From the NCBI RefSeq assembly GCF_002264395.1, contig NZ_NFVA01000006.1:62001-126000 (forward strand): 64,000 nucleotides of DNA. The letters are read 5' to 3'. A program made the position numbers and the translations under genes. Each line of letters begins with the position of its first letter. The first letter of the stretch is position 1. The stretch is from Paenibacillus sp. VTT E-133291. GTDB lineage: Bacteria; Bacillota; Bacilli; Paenibacillales; Paenibacillaceae. Positions 6,706 to 14,360 of this stretch are shown in pieces. The notes under the pieces are model-generated. The model ran no database searches, was not told the DNA's origin, and saw only the letters and a list, made by a program, of their open reading frames with translations.

Positions 6706-9048
6706 ATGAGAAGCTTAATAGGGAAACTTGCTTGGTCCAATATTCGCAAAAGAAAAAGTGCAACGATTACGCTCTTCGTATTGATCATGATAGCTGCGCT
6801 GCTGTTGAACATTGGTCTCACGGTCAGCTTGAAGCTTAATTCTTTTCAGCAAGAAAAAATGACTGAATTAAAGACTCCAGAATTAAGTGCATATTTTGCA
6901 AAAGATGATCATCTAAAAGAGTACGAGGGGCTTGTGGATAGTTATCCATATACCGAATCTTGGGAGAATGAAGCAGCGATTCTATTAGCAGACGCAAAAA
7001 TGAAGTATGGAGAAACGGATACTACTGTAGCTTTTATAATTCTCAATGCGGATACACCGCGGACAATGGGACTATTCAAGACTATTACCCCGCTCGAATC
7101 TAGGGATCCGAACTTGATCTATCTGCCTTATTTATTCCATGTAGGATCGGGGTATGAGCTAGGTGATAACTTTTCTTTTGTATACAATAATAACCAATTC
7201 TCTTATACCATCGGCGGATTTATTGAGGAGCCGCTACTAGGGACGTTAACGAATGGAGCTTTAAAAGTATTTCTAAATGATGAAGGCTATAAGCAATTGG
7301 AGGAACGTCTTGGAACTGAAGCTCAGTATAGCTTTCTATCAGCAGATGTTACCGATCCTTCAAAGGATGTAAAGCTGGAACAAATGATAAGTGAGCGGAT
7401 TTTTGCCTCAGGAATTAAGAGTCCATTTCAAGTAATGCGGGCGGAAGTCGGACTCGAAGGGAACCGTGTTTTTGTTAATCTTTTAGCAGCTATTTTGATC
7501 GTATTTGCACTTATTATGGTTCTGATTTCGCTTATTGTAATCCGGTTTCAAATATTAGGACATATTGAAGATAATTTGACTAACATCGGTGTTTTAAAGG
7601 CGAATGGTTATACCTCATGGCAGATCAAAAACTCGCTTCTCCTTCAGTTCACCGCGGTTTCCATCATCGCAGCTATTCCGGGAGGAGGGGTAGCTGGGTT
7701 AGTTATGCCTTTGGTAGGGAATATGATTTCGTCTTCGATCGGGCTGCTGTGGCCTGTATCATTTGAAGTGGGCAGTGCAGCGCTTAGTTTGGTTGTCGTC
7801 TCTGGACTGGTTGCTATTGTTACTTATTTGTCGAGCCGGCGAATTCGGAATATTACTCCGATTGCTGCTTTGCAGAGCGGAATCCATGCTCACAATTTCA
7901 AGCGGAACCCTATTCCACTCGAAACATCCCGAATGAATCTGCAATTCAGCTTAAGCCTTAAAGCTTTATTAAGACAGATGAAACAGAATATGATGATCAT
8001 ATTGATTGTTGCCGGATTAACCTTTTCTAGTATTTTTTGCTCTATACTGAATTTCAACTTTAAAGGAGATACCTCCGCCGTTATAAAGTTGGTAGGCATA
8101 GAACGAAGCGATTTCATGTTGTTGCCAAAGAACGGAGATCTGCAGCAGGGGATGTTTAGTGAATTAGAAGCTATGCCAATAGTTAAAAAGTTGACTGTAT
8201 TGGATAGCCTGGCCGCTTCGATCAAAGATACTAACTTTATGCTTCGAGTGTCAGACGATTTTAGCCAGCTGGAGACACAAACAACATACAAAGGCAGGCA
8301 ACCCATTTATGATAACGAAATTTCGATTTCCGGTGTTATTGCAAAATTGGAGAATATAAATGTAGGGGACGAGGTTCCGGTCACTTTTAATGGTGTAACG
8401 GTGAATTTTTTAGTCACTGGTCTAAGCCAGCAGATTAATCAACTGGGGATGGTAGCGAGCATGACTGGTGATGGAATGAAAAGACTGCAACCGGAGTACA
8501 CCCCTCAGTCCATCAATGTGTATCTGAAAGACGGGGGAGATTCCAATGCTTTTGCGAAGGATCTGGAAGCGCGTTTCCCCGGACAATGGAGCATTACTAA
8601 CGTTCGAGAAGCGATGGATAGTACACTTAATACATTTACTTCAGCAGTATCTTCTATGACAGCGGTGATTACTGTGGTTACGATTTTTGTAGTCAGTCTA
8701 ATTTTGTATTTAGTAATTAAGACGTTGATTATGAAACGTAAGCGGGAATTCGGCATTCTTAAAGGTATCGGATATACCACCTTTAATCTAATGACACAGA
8801 TTACGTTCAGTCTTTTTCCGGTGATTGTATTTGGAGTAGTGCTGGGGAGTTTAGTGGGGTATATTTTCTCGGATTCGGCGTTTGTATTATTGCTTTCAAG
8901 TCTAGGCATCTATAACGTTCAGCTGGCGGTTAGTTTGCCTCAAGTGCTTCTACTGTGTGCGGTCATTCTAGTAGTTGCTTATGTGGTATCCATGCTAGTT
9001 GCAAGACGGATTCGGAAGGTTAGTGTATATGATTTGATTATGGACTAA
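6706..9048 (+). CDS. Large ABC permease with two FtsX-type domains
   Basis: 780 residues. An N-terminal helix is near residues 18-38, followed by an outer domain of about 210 residues, three helices between about 250 and 375, a linker (RRIRNITPIAALQSG), a fifth helix near 430, a second outer domain of about 180 residues, and three C-terminal helices. This is the duplicated MacB_PCD/FtsX layout used by mechanotransmitting transporters that extrude or remove peptides or lipoproteins from the outer membrane leaflet. The ATG at 6706 is chosen over an in-frame GTG at 6697 because of GGGGTGG just upstream. It is the last gene of the regulator-kinase-ABC operon and is paralogous to the permease at 41492. 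Confidence 0.9.
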   Translation: MRSLIGKLAWSNIRKRKSATITLFVLIMIAALLLNIGLTVSLKLNSFQQEKMTELKTPELSAYFAKDDHLKEYEGLVDSYPYTESWENEAAILLADAKMKYGETDTTVAFIILNADTPRTMGLFKTITPLESRDPNLIYLPYLFHVGSGYELGDNFSFVYNNNQFSYTIGGFIEEPLLGTLTNGALKVFLNDEGYKQLEERLGTEAQYSFLSADVTDPSKDVKLEQMISERIFASGIKSPFQVMRAEVGLEGNRVFVNLLAAILIVFALIMVLISLIVIRFQILGHIEDNLTNIGVLKANGYTSWQIKNSLLLQFTAVSIIAAIPGGGVAGLVMPLVGNMISSSIGLLWPVSFEVGSAALSLVVVSGLVAIVTYLSSRRIRNITPIAALQSGIHAHNFKRNPIPLETSRMNLQFSLSLKALLRQMKQNMMIILIVAGLTFSSIFCSILNFNFKGDTSAVIKLVGIERSDFMLLPKNGDLQQGMFSELEAMPIVKKLTVLDSLAASIKDTNFMLRVSDDFSQLETQTTYKGRQPIYDNEISISGVIAKLENINVGDEVPVTFNGVTVNFLVTGLSQQINQLGMVASMTGDGMKRLQPEYTPQSINVYLKDGGDSNAFAKDLEARFPGQWSITNVREAMDSTLNTFTSAVSSMTAVITVVTIFVVSLILYLVIKTLIMKRKREFGILKGIGYTTFNLMTQITFSLFPVIVFGVVLGSLVGYIFSDSAFVLLLSSLGIYNVQLAVSLPQVLLLCAVILVVAYVVSMLVARRIRKVSVYDLIMD

Positions 9049-9062
9049 GCGCTTGAACAAGA

Positions 9063-9137
9063 AACAACGAGTTGGAGGTAGGCCGCACCTGTATTAATAG
9101 GTTTCGCAGCCACTCCATACTCGTTGTTATTTTTATT
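9063..9137. terminator. Long bidirectional hairpin terminator
   Basis: Outer stem AACAACGAGT...ACTCGTTGTT plus GGAG/CTCC pairing, enclosing a second smaller hairpin (ACCTGTATTAATAGGT). A T-rich tail on the plus strand and TTTCTTG on the minus strand suit it to end both converging genes. Confidence 0.65.
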
Positions 9138-9564
9138 ACATATTCATTCGTCCGTCATCATAATTGAATTGCCAATCGATGCCGAATTTATCTTTTAGAC
9201 TGCCATAACACGAGCTCCAGAAGGTTTCTTGTAATTCCATGCCTACTTTGCCGCCTTCTTTAAGCTTATGGAAATATTTTTTTATGCCATCCAAATCCTT
9301 ACTTACTACCGAAAGACTTATGTTGTTTCCTTCCACGAAAGGCATGCCTGGAAAAACATCAGAGAACATTACATTACTGCCTTCGATATTCAAGCGAGTG
9401 TGCATAACTAAATCTTTGGCTTCTTCAGGAAGAGTGAAATTGGGATCGGGTGGTGTTTCGCCAAAGGTCATGATTTGTGGACGTTCAACACCAAACACCT
9501 CCGCGTAAAATTCTGCAGCTTGACGACAATTCCCGTTGAAATTCAGATAAACATCGATAGACAT
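9136..9564 (-). CDS. PhnB-like VOC (glyoxalase superfamily) protein
   Basis: 142 residues from the ATG at 9564, which is preceded by TAAGGAG. The beginning SIDVYLNFNGNCRQAAEFY, the FGETP segment and the ending WQFNYD are typical of the PhnB/YdcE-type subgroup of the vicinal-oxygen-chelate fold. These proteins are often annotated as glyoxalase or 3-demethylubiquinone methyltransferase-like, but no enzymatic activity is established for most of them. It is a single gene facing the end of the ABC operon. Confidence 0.8.
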   Translation of the reverse strand: MSIDVYLNFNGNCRQAAEFYAEVFGVERPQIMTFGETPPDPNFTLPEEAKDLVMHTRLNIEGSNVMFSDVFPGMPFVEGNNISLSVVSKDLDGIKKYFHKLKEGGKVGMELQETFWSSCYGSLKDKFGIDWQFNYDDGRMNM

Positions 9565-9711
9565 TACTTCACTCCTTAAAAGTTTTGGTGGCATCGAAAG
9601 CATAGTTTAAAGTTAAAATTTAAGATATCTCGCGACTTCCATATTGTATCATTTACCAGTGTATAAACAAATATACTTATAGTCTCATTTGGTATGAACT
9701 TAAATATGACT

Positions 9712-9750
9712 AATCAAAAAAGCCGCTGGAATAAGATCCAGCAGCTCTTT
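9712..9750 (-). terminator. Terminator of the DUF2871 gene
   Basis: Read on the minus strand: AGCTGCTGGA, loop, TCCAGCGGCT, then TTTTTT. It starts a few bases after the stop codon at 9753. Confidence 0.75.
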
Positions 9751-9752
9751 CC

Positions 9753-10151
9753 CTATGATTTAATTCGTCTACCGAGCAGAATTAGTAGCCAGATGATACC
9801 AGCACCTACTATGGCATGGCCGAGACCTGCAATATGCGGTAAGAAGCTGATATCAGTCCCGTTAATTTGCAGCATCCCGCGAGTGGCCATAGTACCGATC
9901 GTGATCAGGAGACCAATGTTATATACAATGTACCATGCACCAAAGGATTTAGCCTCATGGATGTTAAATAACTTGGCCAGGATCAATGCGATTATAAAGA
10001 AGAAGAAGCCCAGTACAAGGATATGAGTATGAAGTGCAACTAAGATGGTGTTTCCTTCAAAATCATTCATTTTGGTAATTTCACGATAAGCAACACCCGC
10101 TATCAAACCAAGAATGGCATAGAAAAAAGAAGTGTAATACAATTTTTTCAT
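9753..10151 (-). CDS. DUF2871 family membrane protein
   Basis: 132 residues with four membrane helices. The motif HTHILVLGFFFF, the long hydrophobic stretches and the spacing of His and Gly residues match the DUF2871 family of small Firmicute membrane proteins, which resembles a cut-down haem-copper-oxidase-like fold (family resemblance from memory). The ATG at 10151 is preferred because AAAGGAG sits 8 bases upstream; the ATG two codons earlier is too close. Function is unknown. Confidence 0.75.
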   Translation of the reverse strand: MKKLYYTSFFYAILGLIAGVAYREITKMNDFEGNTILVALHTHILVLGFFFFIIALILAKLFNIHEAKSFGAWYIVYNIGLLITIGTMATRGMLQINGTDISFLPHIAGLGHAIVGAGIIWLLILLGRRIKS

Positions 10152-10377
10152 GATCATGACTCCTTTATGTTTATTGTTATATTGAAATCATATCTTGCAA
10201 ATAAGAACGCAGTATGAACAAATGAATATGTAGTGATTAATTTCACGAAATTGACAAAAATTAAACTCTTAAGCATGTCCCACATAGTTTCCACACAATA
10301 TTTATCTATAATCATTAATATTATTGAACCCCACTATTCATTGGATTCAGGATGTTCGATGGCACGGGAGGATGAAT

Positions 10378-10488
10378 ATGAAAAAAGCGGATTGGATTAT
10401 AGCCATTCTAGTTATGGGAATGGGTCTGATGTGCATGTTGGTTTCAGCAAATTTTTTTCGTATTGATTTTTTCCGTATTATAAAGTAG
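10378..10488 (+). CDS. 36-residue membrane peptide
   Basis: A short gene starting at an ATG with GGGAGG about 6 bases upstream. It encodes MKKADW, then a hydrophobic Met-rich stretch of about 20 residues, then a basic end FRIDFFRIIK. A longer open frame across the same bases (10233-10466) is in another phase and has no ribosome site, so this frame is preferred. The stop is 12 bases before the start of the next small gene and its last bases contribute that gene's ribosome site, so the two appear translationally coupled. No family is recognised. Confidence 0.55.
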   Translation: MKKADWIIAILVMGMGLMCMLVSANFFRIDFFRIIK

Positions 10489-10500
10489 GAGATGGTTTTT

Positions 10501-10716
10501 TTGAAAAGAGGAGTATTTGCAGTAATCTGTGTAGTTATTTTGTCATTTGGAATTGGAACAGCAGCTTATGCTGCCGGGTTTGCTCCAAGCACTTTTAAAG
10601 AGATGTTGCCTTTTATGAAAGAAAGACATCCTAACTTAGGTGATTCCGAGCTAGAACAAATGTATAAGAGCTGTCATCAACAAGAGGGCATTTCTAATAC
10701 TCGTGGAATGATGTAA
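10501..10716 (+). CDS. Small secreted protein with Cys/His and Met-rich C-terminus
   Basis: 71 residues starting at TTG: TAGGAG at 10486-10491 is correctly spaced for this TTG, while the in-frame ATG at 10492 abuts it. A signal peptide with AYAAGFA near the cleavage point precedes a mature part of about 45 residues. That part contains PFMKERHP, the motif YKSCHQQ and a final MM. It resembles small exported proteins found beside metal-handling genes, but metal binding is only a guess from the single Cys, nearby His and terminal Met pair. It is coupled to the upstream 36-residue peptide gene. Confidence 0.6.
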   Translation: MKRGVFAVICVVILSFGIGTAAYAAGFAPSTFKEMLPFMKERHPNLGDSELEQMYKSCHQQEGISNTRGMM

Positions 10717-10760
10717 GGCGATGTTGATGTAGAATCAACTTATATTTAACGCCTTTTAAA

Positions 10761-10800
10761 AAGAGCTCTTTGTTGCATACAACAAAGGGCTCTTATTTTA
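10761..10800. terminator. Bidirectional terminator
   Basis: Perfect-looking stem AAGAGCTCTTTGTTG / CAACAAAGGGCTCTT with loop CATA and T-rich flanks on both strands, between converging genes. Confidence 0.85.
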
Positions 10801-10833
10801 TCTGTATTATCGCATAAGCATCGTATTATAATC

Positions 10834-11799
10834 TTAAGTTGCGGGGTTCAATGCTCCTTGATACTCATGCATTAAATTGTCGATTATCTGCTGTACGGAC
10901 AATATCTCTTTAATCTCATGAACTCTGGACCCGGCAAACACTAACCCGTTCTTAACATCTCCCCTAAGGGAAGTTAGCAGAGATTCCATGGTACAAAAGC
11001 GATGAGAACAAACCTTTAGACAATTAGAGCATTTGGCTATTTTTAATTTGGCATCATCACTAATGCGTTCTGTGAATTCATTACGAATTGCTCTGCCATC
11101 TAGCCCCACTGTAGACTTAATTAGAATAGTATCACCTTGCTGGGCATCTACATATTTTTGCTTAAAGGCCAGTGGAGCATCACATTCATGGCTCGCCACG
11201 AAACGAGTCCCCATCTGAACACCAGAAGCTCCAATCCGAAGGGCTTTTGCGATATCTTCTCCTGTCAGAATTCCACCAGCAGCAATTACTGGAATCGAAA
11301 CGGCTTCTACAACCTCAGGAAGAATTTCGAACATGGATCTCTCTGTACCCAAATGGCCCCCAGCTTCAAATCCTTCCACTACGACTGCAGAGGCACCAAG
11401 TCTTTCGGATATTCTGGCTAATTTGGCGGAGGAAACAATAGACACCACAGGAGTACCATACTCTTTACCCCAAGCATAAATATCTCTGGAAATCCCGGCT
11501 CCAGAAATAATAAAGTCCACTTTTTCTTCCAAAGCGACCTTCATTTTTTCGGCAAAATCCTTCATCGCGAATAGAACGTTCACCCCGATATATCCAGTCC
11601 CTTTTGAGAGCTCTCTTGTTTTGCGAATATGCATTCTCAGTTCATCAGTGGTGATTCCTGTACCAGAAATGGTGCCGATCCCACCTGCATTGGCTACAGC
11701 AGCAGCTAAGCCACTTAAGGATATGCCTACGCCCATACCCCCTTGAATTACAGGAACCTTGGATTTAATATGCCCAAATTGGATTGTTGGCAGTTTCAT
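10834..11799 (-). CDS. Nitronate monooxygenase / FabK-like FMN enzyme with a Cys4 insert
   Basis: 321 residues forming a TIM barrel of the 2-nitropropane dioxygenase superfamily. Visible motifs are PVIQGGMGVG at the N-terminus, GFEAGGHLG and the FMN phosphate loop AAGGILTG. The superfamily includes nitronate monooxygenases and the FabK enoyl-ACP reductase. The C-terminal part carries CSNCLKVCSHRFC, a C-x2-C-x3-C-x4-C cluster characteristic of one subgroup, possibly a metal or Fe-S site. FabK function cannot be excluded by eye, but the Cys cluster and lack of fab neighbours favour the other subgroup. It is a single gene ending at a bidirectional terminator. Confidence 0.85.
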   Translation of the reverse strand: MKLPTIQFGHIKSKVPVIQGGMGVGISLSGLAAAVANAGGIGTISGTGITTDELRMHIRKTRELSKGTGYIGVNVLFAMKDFAEKMKVALEEKVDFIISGAGISRDIYAWGKEYGTPVVSIVSSAKLARISERLGASAVVVEGFEAGGHLGTERSMFEILPEVVEAVSIPVIAAGGILTGEDIAKALRIGASGVQMGTRFVASHECDAPLAFKQKYVDAQQGDTILIKSTVGLDGRAIRNEFTERISDDAKLKIAKCSNCLKVCSHRFCTMESLLTSLRGDVKNGLVFAGSRVHEIKEILSVQQIIDNLMHEYQGALNPAT

Positions 11800-11821
11800 A
11801 TACGCACCTCTTTCACGAGTT

Positions 11822-11844
11822 GTAGACCGTTATACAATGTCTAC
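11822..11844. promoter_or_regulatory. Inverted repeat upstream of the nitronate monooxygenase gene
   Basis: GTAGAC-N11-GTCTAC lies about 25-45 bases upstream of the start. On the minus strand its spacer contains TATAAC, a possible -10 box, so a repressor bound here would cover the promoter. Confidence 0.3.
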
Positions 11845-11964
11845 TGGAGTAACAGCTATAAAGGTATCACAGTTAAATCTTTGCAGATGTGACTGTGCGC
11901 ATGCTCAAACTATGTTAAATATCATGTCCATCATATAGGAGGGGGAAATATAGAAATCCGTTTA

Positions 11965-11973
11965 TGATACAAT
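11965..11973 (+). promoter_or_regulatory. Extended -10 promoter of mgtC
   Basis: TG-A-TACAAT, an extended -10 element, lies about 35 bases before the mgtC start. No good -35 box was seen. Confidence 0.35.
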
Positions 11974-12007
11974 AAATAGCAATATTAAAAGGAGAGAAGG
12001 ACTATGT

Positions 12008-12670
12008 ATGGAGTTTGAATATTTACTTCGTGTAGTTGGAGCTGGAATTTGTGGTGTTTTAGTTGGCTTTGAACGAAAAAGCCGGATGAAAGAAGCGGGA
12101 GTTAGAACGCATTTTATTGTTGCTTTAGGTGCTGCACTTATGATGATCATTTCAAAATATGGATTTCAGGATCAAGCGGATTGGTCCTATGTTAAACTCG
12201 ATCCCGCACGTATAGCTGCCCAGGTAGTAAGTGGAGTGGGATTTCTTGGTGCAGGAATGATTTTCATGCATAGACACACTGTGAAGGGCCTGACAACTGC
12301 AGCGGGGATCTGGGCAACGGCGGGACTAGGGCTGGCGATTGGATCGGGCCTATATATTCTGGGTGGAGGAGCAACAATTATTATCTTACTCGGGCAAAAG
12401 ATTTTGCATGGACGATACAGTTGGCTGGCCTCACCGAAAACGCAACAGATTGTGATCTGTCTGACTAATTCAGAAGGAGCCGTGAGTAGAATTCAACAGC
12501 TCCTTGAAGAAAAAAATATTACCATTTTAAGCTTTCATGCTGAAAATAATAGTCTTGCCTCCGAATTGAATTTAGAAATAATCGTAAAATTTCCTGAATC
12601 GTTTAATGCTGTGAAATTGTTGTCACTGATACAAGAGGACGCGTCTGTTAAGGCAGTAGAGTTTCAATAA
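12008..12670 (+). CDS. mgtC: MgtC/SapB family membrane protein
   Basis: 220 residues. The N-terminal MgtC domain has four to five helices and the hallmark segments GFERK, GVRTHFIVALGAAL, ARIAAQVVSGVGFLGAG and TAAGIWATAGLG. A soluble C-terminal ACT-like domain of about 75 residues follows. In pathogens MgtC aids survival at low magnesium and inhibits the F-type ATP synthase; in soil Firmicutes the role is unclear. AAAGGAGAG lies 8-16 bases before the ATG. It is a single gene. Confidence 0.88.
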   Translation: MEFEYLLRVVGAGICGVLVGFERKSRMKEAGVRTHFIVALGAALMMIISKYGFQDQADWSYVKLDPARIAAQVVSGVGFLGAGMIFMHRHTVKGLTTAAGIWATAGLGLAIGSGLYILGGGATIIILLGQKILHGRYSWLASPKTQQIVICLTNSEGAVSRIQQLLEEKNITILSFHAENNSLASELNLEIIVKFPESFNAVKLLSLIQEDASVKAVEFQ

Positions 12671-12960
12671 TTTTTTAACACTCGCATCAAAAGTTGGTTT
12701 CTATATGAAGAACTTGCTTTTGATGCGGGTGCAATCTCCATTTCACTAAATCCGCGCACAATTCTACCCTTTTTCCAATATTCAGATTCACAAAACTTCT
12801 GCATCGATCCCAAACCTCTTTTTGTTTTTAAGATATTTCCACCACTTCTAAATTAAGTTTTTCCTATTTATAGTTTCCACTCGTCTATTATGAGAGCGTT
12901 TTGGTCTTTAGTGTTATGTTTATGTCATGTATTTGAGGAGATTGTTATAAAAATCACATA

Positions 12961-12974
12961 TTAAACGCTTTCAT
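12961..12974 (-). promoter_or_regulatory. cre-like catabolite repression site
   Basis: On the minus strand it reads ATGAAAGCGTTTAA, close to the Firmicute CcpA consensus (TGAAARCGYTTWCA) in its core but lacking the final C. It lies about 140 bases before the promoter of the operon, a plausible place for carbon control. Confidence 0.4.
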
Positions 12975-13096
12975 TTATTTCGAATAAAAAAATATGTCAT
13001 TTATATTGACATACAATCAATGAGCCTTTATTATTAATCCCATCACTGGAGAAACTAAACTGAAATTTAATCAAATATTACATTAGCGTAGCTTAA

Positions 13097-13136
13097 TTGG
13101 CAAATTTTTTCTTGTTTTTATAGTTTTATTAGTTTG
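13097..13136 (+). promoter_or_regulatory. Predicted sigma-A promoter and ROK-type half site
   Basis: TTGGCA, 16 bases, TATAGT. Just downstream lies TTAGTTTG (13129-13136), which matches one half of the known XylR-type ROK operators of Bacillus. Autoregulation by the ROK repressor encoded immediately downstream is inferred. Confidence 0.4.
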
Positions 13137-13172
13137 ATTAATGCACTGAAGAAAATAATTAGGAGAATGTCT

Positions 13173-14330
13173 GTGAAAAAGCACGATCAGGATTTTATGA
13201 AGCGGCAAAATCGTTTGACGGTCTTCGAAATCATAAAAAATCAACAACCAATTTCTCGCGCTTCCATCGCCAAACAAACGGGTATGAGTCCTACAACTGT
13301 AAGTCGGATTGTTGGGGAATTAACTGAACAAGGGTATCTACTGGATTCGGATCAGGTATCTTCAGGATTAGGTCGGAAATCAACGTTGCTTGCTATGGTT
13401 GACGCTTCTGTGTTGTCGATTGGGGTTGAACTGGATCGTAGTCTTATGATTGTAGGTATCGTAGATTTGCAAGGTAAGCTTCTTTGCAGCAGGCAATATC
13501 CGCGTACTCCGGACGAGAGTCCAGACAAGACACTGGAACGAATCAAAGAAGCAATTGAACAACTGACACAGCAGCATGTGATTGATAGAACTCGAATCGT
13601 CGGTATTGGCGTTGGACTTCCTGGCATTGTGAATAACGAAGAAGGGATTGTCGTCTTCTCGGTTCAGCTTGGATGGAAGAATGTACCCTTAGCTAAACGC
13701 CTAAAGGAACTAACCGGTTTTGAAATTGCTGTGGATAATGAGCTGAAGGTTAGAGCTCTTGCTGAACATCTCAAAGGTGCTGCTGTTGGATCTGTCCGTA
13801 CCGCACTATTGGGCTTCGGGCAAGGCGTTGGCTCGTCGATGATCCTTGAGGGAGAGATCTATCGCGGGGTGATGAACAGTGCTGGTGAAATAGGGCATAC
13901 GACAGTGGATCCTAACGGAATGATGTGTGAGTGCGGTAAGGCGGGTTGCTTACAGACCTATATTAATATCAGCTCATTGTTGTCAGAAGCCAATCGGATT
14001 CGTCCGATTCGCTCAATCGAGGAGTTGTTTGAAGCAAAAGATGCAGGAGAGCATTGGGCGGTTCATTTGATTGAGCGAGCACTCATGTATATGGCGATTA
14101 CCATCAACAATGTCGTATGCATGTATAACCCCGATAGTGTGATCCTGAGTGGAGAACTCGTTGACAAATTTCCAGATGTTTATGAAGCAGTCGAGAAGCT
14201 ATATCTTTCACGCTTCACATGGGAACCCCTTCGTGGGTCTTTCACCATTCATCGTTCGATGTTGAACGAGAATGGTGTAATTATCGGATCTGGACTACTA
14301 TCGCAAAATCGTTTTTTCGCATTGGATTAA
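13173..14330 (+). CDS. ROK-family transcriptional repressor (NagC/XylR type)
   Basis: 385 residues. An N-terminal winged helix (SRASIAKQTGMSPTTVSRIVGEL) is followed by a ROK sugar-kinase-like domain with the sugar-binding ExGH motif in SAGEIGHTTVDP and the zinc motif C-x-C-G-x2-G-C at CECGKAGC. The start is the GTG at 13173: AGGAG lies 7 bases upstream, whereas the in-frame ATG at 13167 is 1 base from it. It heads an 11-gene same-strand run ending in an alpha-fucosidase. Its effector is therefore probably a sugar or sugar phosphate released by that pathway (inference). Confidence 0.9.
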   Translation: MKKHDQDFMKRQNRLTVFEIIKNQQPISRASIAKQTGMSPTTVSRIVGELTEQGYLLDSDQVSSGLGRKSTLLAMVDASVLSIGVELDRSLMIVGIVDLQGKLLCSRQYPRTPDESPDKTLERIKEAIEQLTQQHVIDRTRIVGIGVGLPGIVNNEEGIVVFSVQLGWKNVPLAKRLKELTGFEIAVDNELKVRALAEHLKGAAVGSVRTALLGFGQGVGSSMILEGEIYRGVMNSAGEIGHTTVDPNGMMCECGKAGCLQTYINISSLLSEANRIRPIRSIEELFEAKDAGEHWAVHLIERALMYMAITINNVVCMYNPDSVILSGELVDKFPDVYEAVEKLYLSRFTWEPLRGSFTIHRSMLNENGVIIGSGLLSQNRFFALD

Positions 14331-14360
14331 AAATAAATACATCGAAGGAGGCCTGTACAG

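Larger units (their letters stand above)
12671..13172. other. Intergenic region upstream of the glyco-amino-acid operon
   Basis: About 500 bases without a gene. It holds a strong hairpin (12681-12731: CGCATCAAAAG...CTTTTGATGCG) after mgtC without a T-run, a cre-like site, an AT-rich stretch and the likely operon promoter. Nothing else was recognised. Confidence 0.6.

Noticed and set aside
3811..9048. Classification as a Bce-type bacitracin module
   Set aside because: The kinase has a sizeable outer sensor and the permease has two outer domains, unlike BceS and BceB.
10233..10466. 77-codon frame upstream of the small secreted protein
   Set aside because: No ribosome site and no family-like sequence; a 36-codon frame in another phase has a good GGGAGG site and membrane-like product.
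11033..11441. Several frames opposite the nitronate monooxygenase gene
   Set aside because: They lie antisense to a strongly conserved enzyme and have no ribosome sites.
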